Source: Hellea sp.
GTDB lineage: Bacteria > Pseudomonadota > Alphaproteobacteria > Caulobacterales > Maricaulaceae
Direction: 5' to 3'
NCBI GenBank assembly: GCA_018645985.1
Contig: JABGVR010000061.1
Span: 1-32,119, forward strand
DNA length: 32,119 nucleotides
Below are positions 30,798 through 32,119 of the stretch, one piece after another. Each line of letters starts with the position of its first letter. Position 1 is the stretch's first letter. The notes below the pieces were generated by a model. That model searched no databases. It was not told where the DNA came from and saw only the letters and a program-made list of their open reading frames with translations. Made by a program: the position numbers and the translations under genes.

Positions 30798-31174
30798 AGA
30801 TCAATCTCTGAAGATTTAATTTCTAAAGCTTTATGTTTCCATTGTAAGTTAAAGATTACACCCCGCATTACTCTCAACAAAAATAAAGAAGAAAGTATTA
30901 TTATTGGTATCCATATAGTAAAGGTCAGCCACATTGGAGCATTCAAGACCATAGAAAAACCCAATGCCATAGGTACGATAAAAATACTCACAAAAAATAT
31001 GACAAAGACTGCCGGCCCGTCTCCTGCGTCCTCATTCGGAAATTTTTCCCCGCATGCGAAGCAACTTTTTTCAAATGTTAAAAACTTTTTAAATATTTTA
31101 CCTTCACCACATTTAGGACAGGCTCCTTTTAAACCTGTGGTGAACGGCGATAAACCACCTCGGCTAATGAGCAA
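30794..31174 (-). CDS. DUF983 family protein
   Basis: 126 aa; GLKGACPKCGEGKIFKKFLTFEKSCFACGEKF, then AGDGPAVFVIFFVSIFIVP; typical neighbour between ctaE and SURF1; TTG start. Confidence 0.9.
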   Translation of the reverse strand: MLISRGGLSPFTTGLKGACPKCGEGKIFKKFLTFEKSCFACGEKFPNEDAGDGPAVFVIFFVSIFIVPMALGFSMVLNAPMWLTFTIWIPIIILSSLFLLRVMRGVIFNLQWKHKALEIKSSEIDL

Positions 31175-32119
31175 CTCCGTTCATCGCAAAAATAATATAT
31201 ACAAAAGCAAAAAGAAATAACCAAACGACATCCACGAAGTGCCAGTACCAAGCAGCCGCCTCAAAGCCAAAATGCTTTTCAGGTTTAAAACCACCTTTTA
31301 GCAACCGAACCCAACACACAAATAAAAATATTGTACCTATTAAAACATGGAAACCGTGGAAACCTGTAGCCATAAAGAAAGCTGACCCATAAGCATTATT
31401 TCCTATCCATGCTTCATGACCACTTTCACGCAAATGAAATAGCTCTGCGTATTCTATCAATTGCAACCAAGTAAAGATTATGCCCAAGGCAATTGTGAGG
31501 AATAGACCCCATTTAGCACCTTTGCGGTCATTATGCATTAATGCATGATGAGCCCAAGTGACAGTCGTTCCTGACAGTAATAGTACCAAGGTGTTCATTA
31601 AAGGCAAATGCCAGGCATCTACTGATGTAACCCCGGGAGCCATGGAATCAGCATAACCAGCTGCATTCTCAAGAATGTCTGGATTCCAAGTTGCCCGAAC
31701 CTTATGAAAAAGGCCTAATTCAAAGAACATCCAAAACCATCCGACAAAAAACATTGCTTCTTGCATGATGAACATAATCATGCCGTATCGCAGTCCTATG
31801 TCTACAACTGGTGTATGGTCACCAGCAGCTGATTCAGCAGCTACATCTTTCCACCAGCCATACATAACATATGCTGCAAAAAGACAACCAACCAAAAGAA
31901 TTATCCAGCCACCAGAAAGTGAGCCGTCACCAGTTAATGAAGACTTCAAAGTATCTAATCCATTAGCAAAAAACCATTCTGTCATAGGAGACGCACCTGT
32001 TCGGTCAACTAATCCAGCAAAAAATGTAACCATCCCAAGTCCCCACACAAGTGCAGCGCACCCAGATAAAAAAGGCCACGGGCTCGGTGGTATTAAATGA
32101 TAATCGTGTTCAACAGCGT
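31164..32119 (-). CDS. ctaE: Cytochrome c oxidase subunit III (runs off window end)
   Basis: Frame stays open past the ORF-track start: ...VEHDYHLIPPSPWPFLSGCAALVWGLGMVTFFAG; WAHHALMHNDRKGAKWGL, GFHGFHVLIGTIFLFVCWVRLL, WYWHFVDVVWLFLFAFVYI. Confidence 0.95.
   Translation of the reverse strand, partial: AVEHDYHLIPPSPWPFLSGCAALVWGLGMVTFFAGLVDRTGASPMTEWFFANGLDTLKSSLTGDGSLSGGWIILLVGCLFAAYVMYGWWKDVAAESAAGDHTPVVDIGLRYGMIMFIMQEAMFFVGWFWMFFELGLFHKVRATWNPDILENAAGYADSMAPGVTSVDAWHLPLMNTLVLLLSGTTVTWAHHALMHNDRKGAKWGLFLTIALGIIFTWLQLIEYAELFHLRESGHEAWIGNNAYGSAFFMATGFHGFHVLIGTIFLFVCWVRLLKGGFKPEKHFGFEAAAWYWHFVDVVWLFLFAFVYIIFAMNGVAH

Overview
This ~32 kb window comes from a low-GC, probably marine, alphaproteobacterial chromosome; taxonomy is inferred from gene content and synteny only. 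Almost all of it is core genome. Minus strand at the left: the start of an F1 ATP synthase operon (priA upstream, then atpH-atpA-atpG partial). Plus strand: fsa-type transaldolase, LysE-family exporter, soluble pyrophosphatase (ppa), membrane H+-pyrophosphatase (hppA), a CC0125/CC1285-like lipoprotein, a TonB-dependent siderophore receptor behind Fur-like palindromes, and a DUF6481-like gene. Then ubiE (-), a DsbA-like lipoprotein, smc, and the F0 ATP synthase operon (atpI-B-E-F'-F, +). Next are the glycine cleavage operon (tandem glycine riboswitch-gcvT-gcvH-gcvPA-gcvPB, -), argS plus a lipoprotein (-), ispH-rnhA (+), a peroxiredoxin (-), and ctaE-DUF983-SURF1-GNAT (-). I see no CRISPR array, phage, transposase, tRNA or rRNA. 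The most unusual feature is non-coding: two near-identical 42-nt modules in tandem in the hppA leader. Each can fold around a hairpin whose stem differs between copies with one compensatory pair change, suggesting an orphan tandem cis-regulatory RNA upstream of an ion pump. Other items worth checking are a PriA that has lost three of four ligands of one zinc site at exact spacing, a compositionally distinct siderophore-receptor islet with a double Fur-like box, and alternative hairpins or a promoter before atpI. I found no convincing novel multi-gene protein system.
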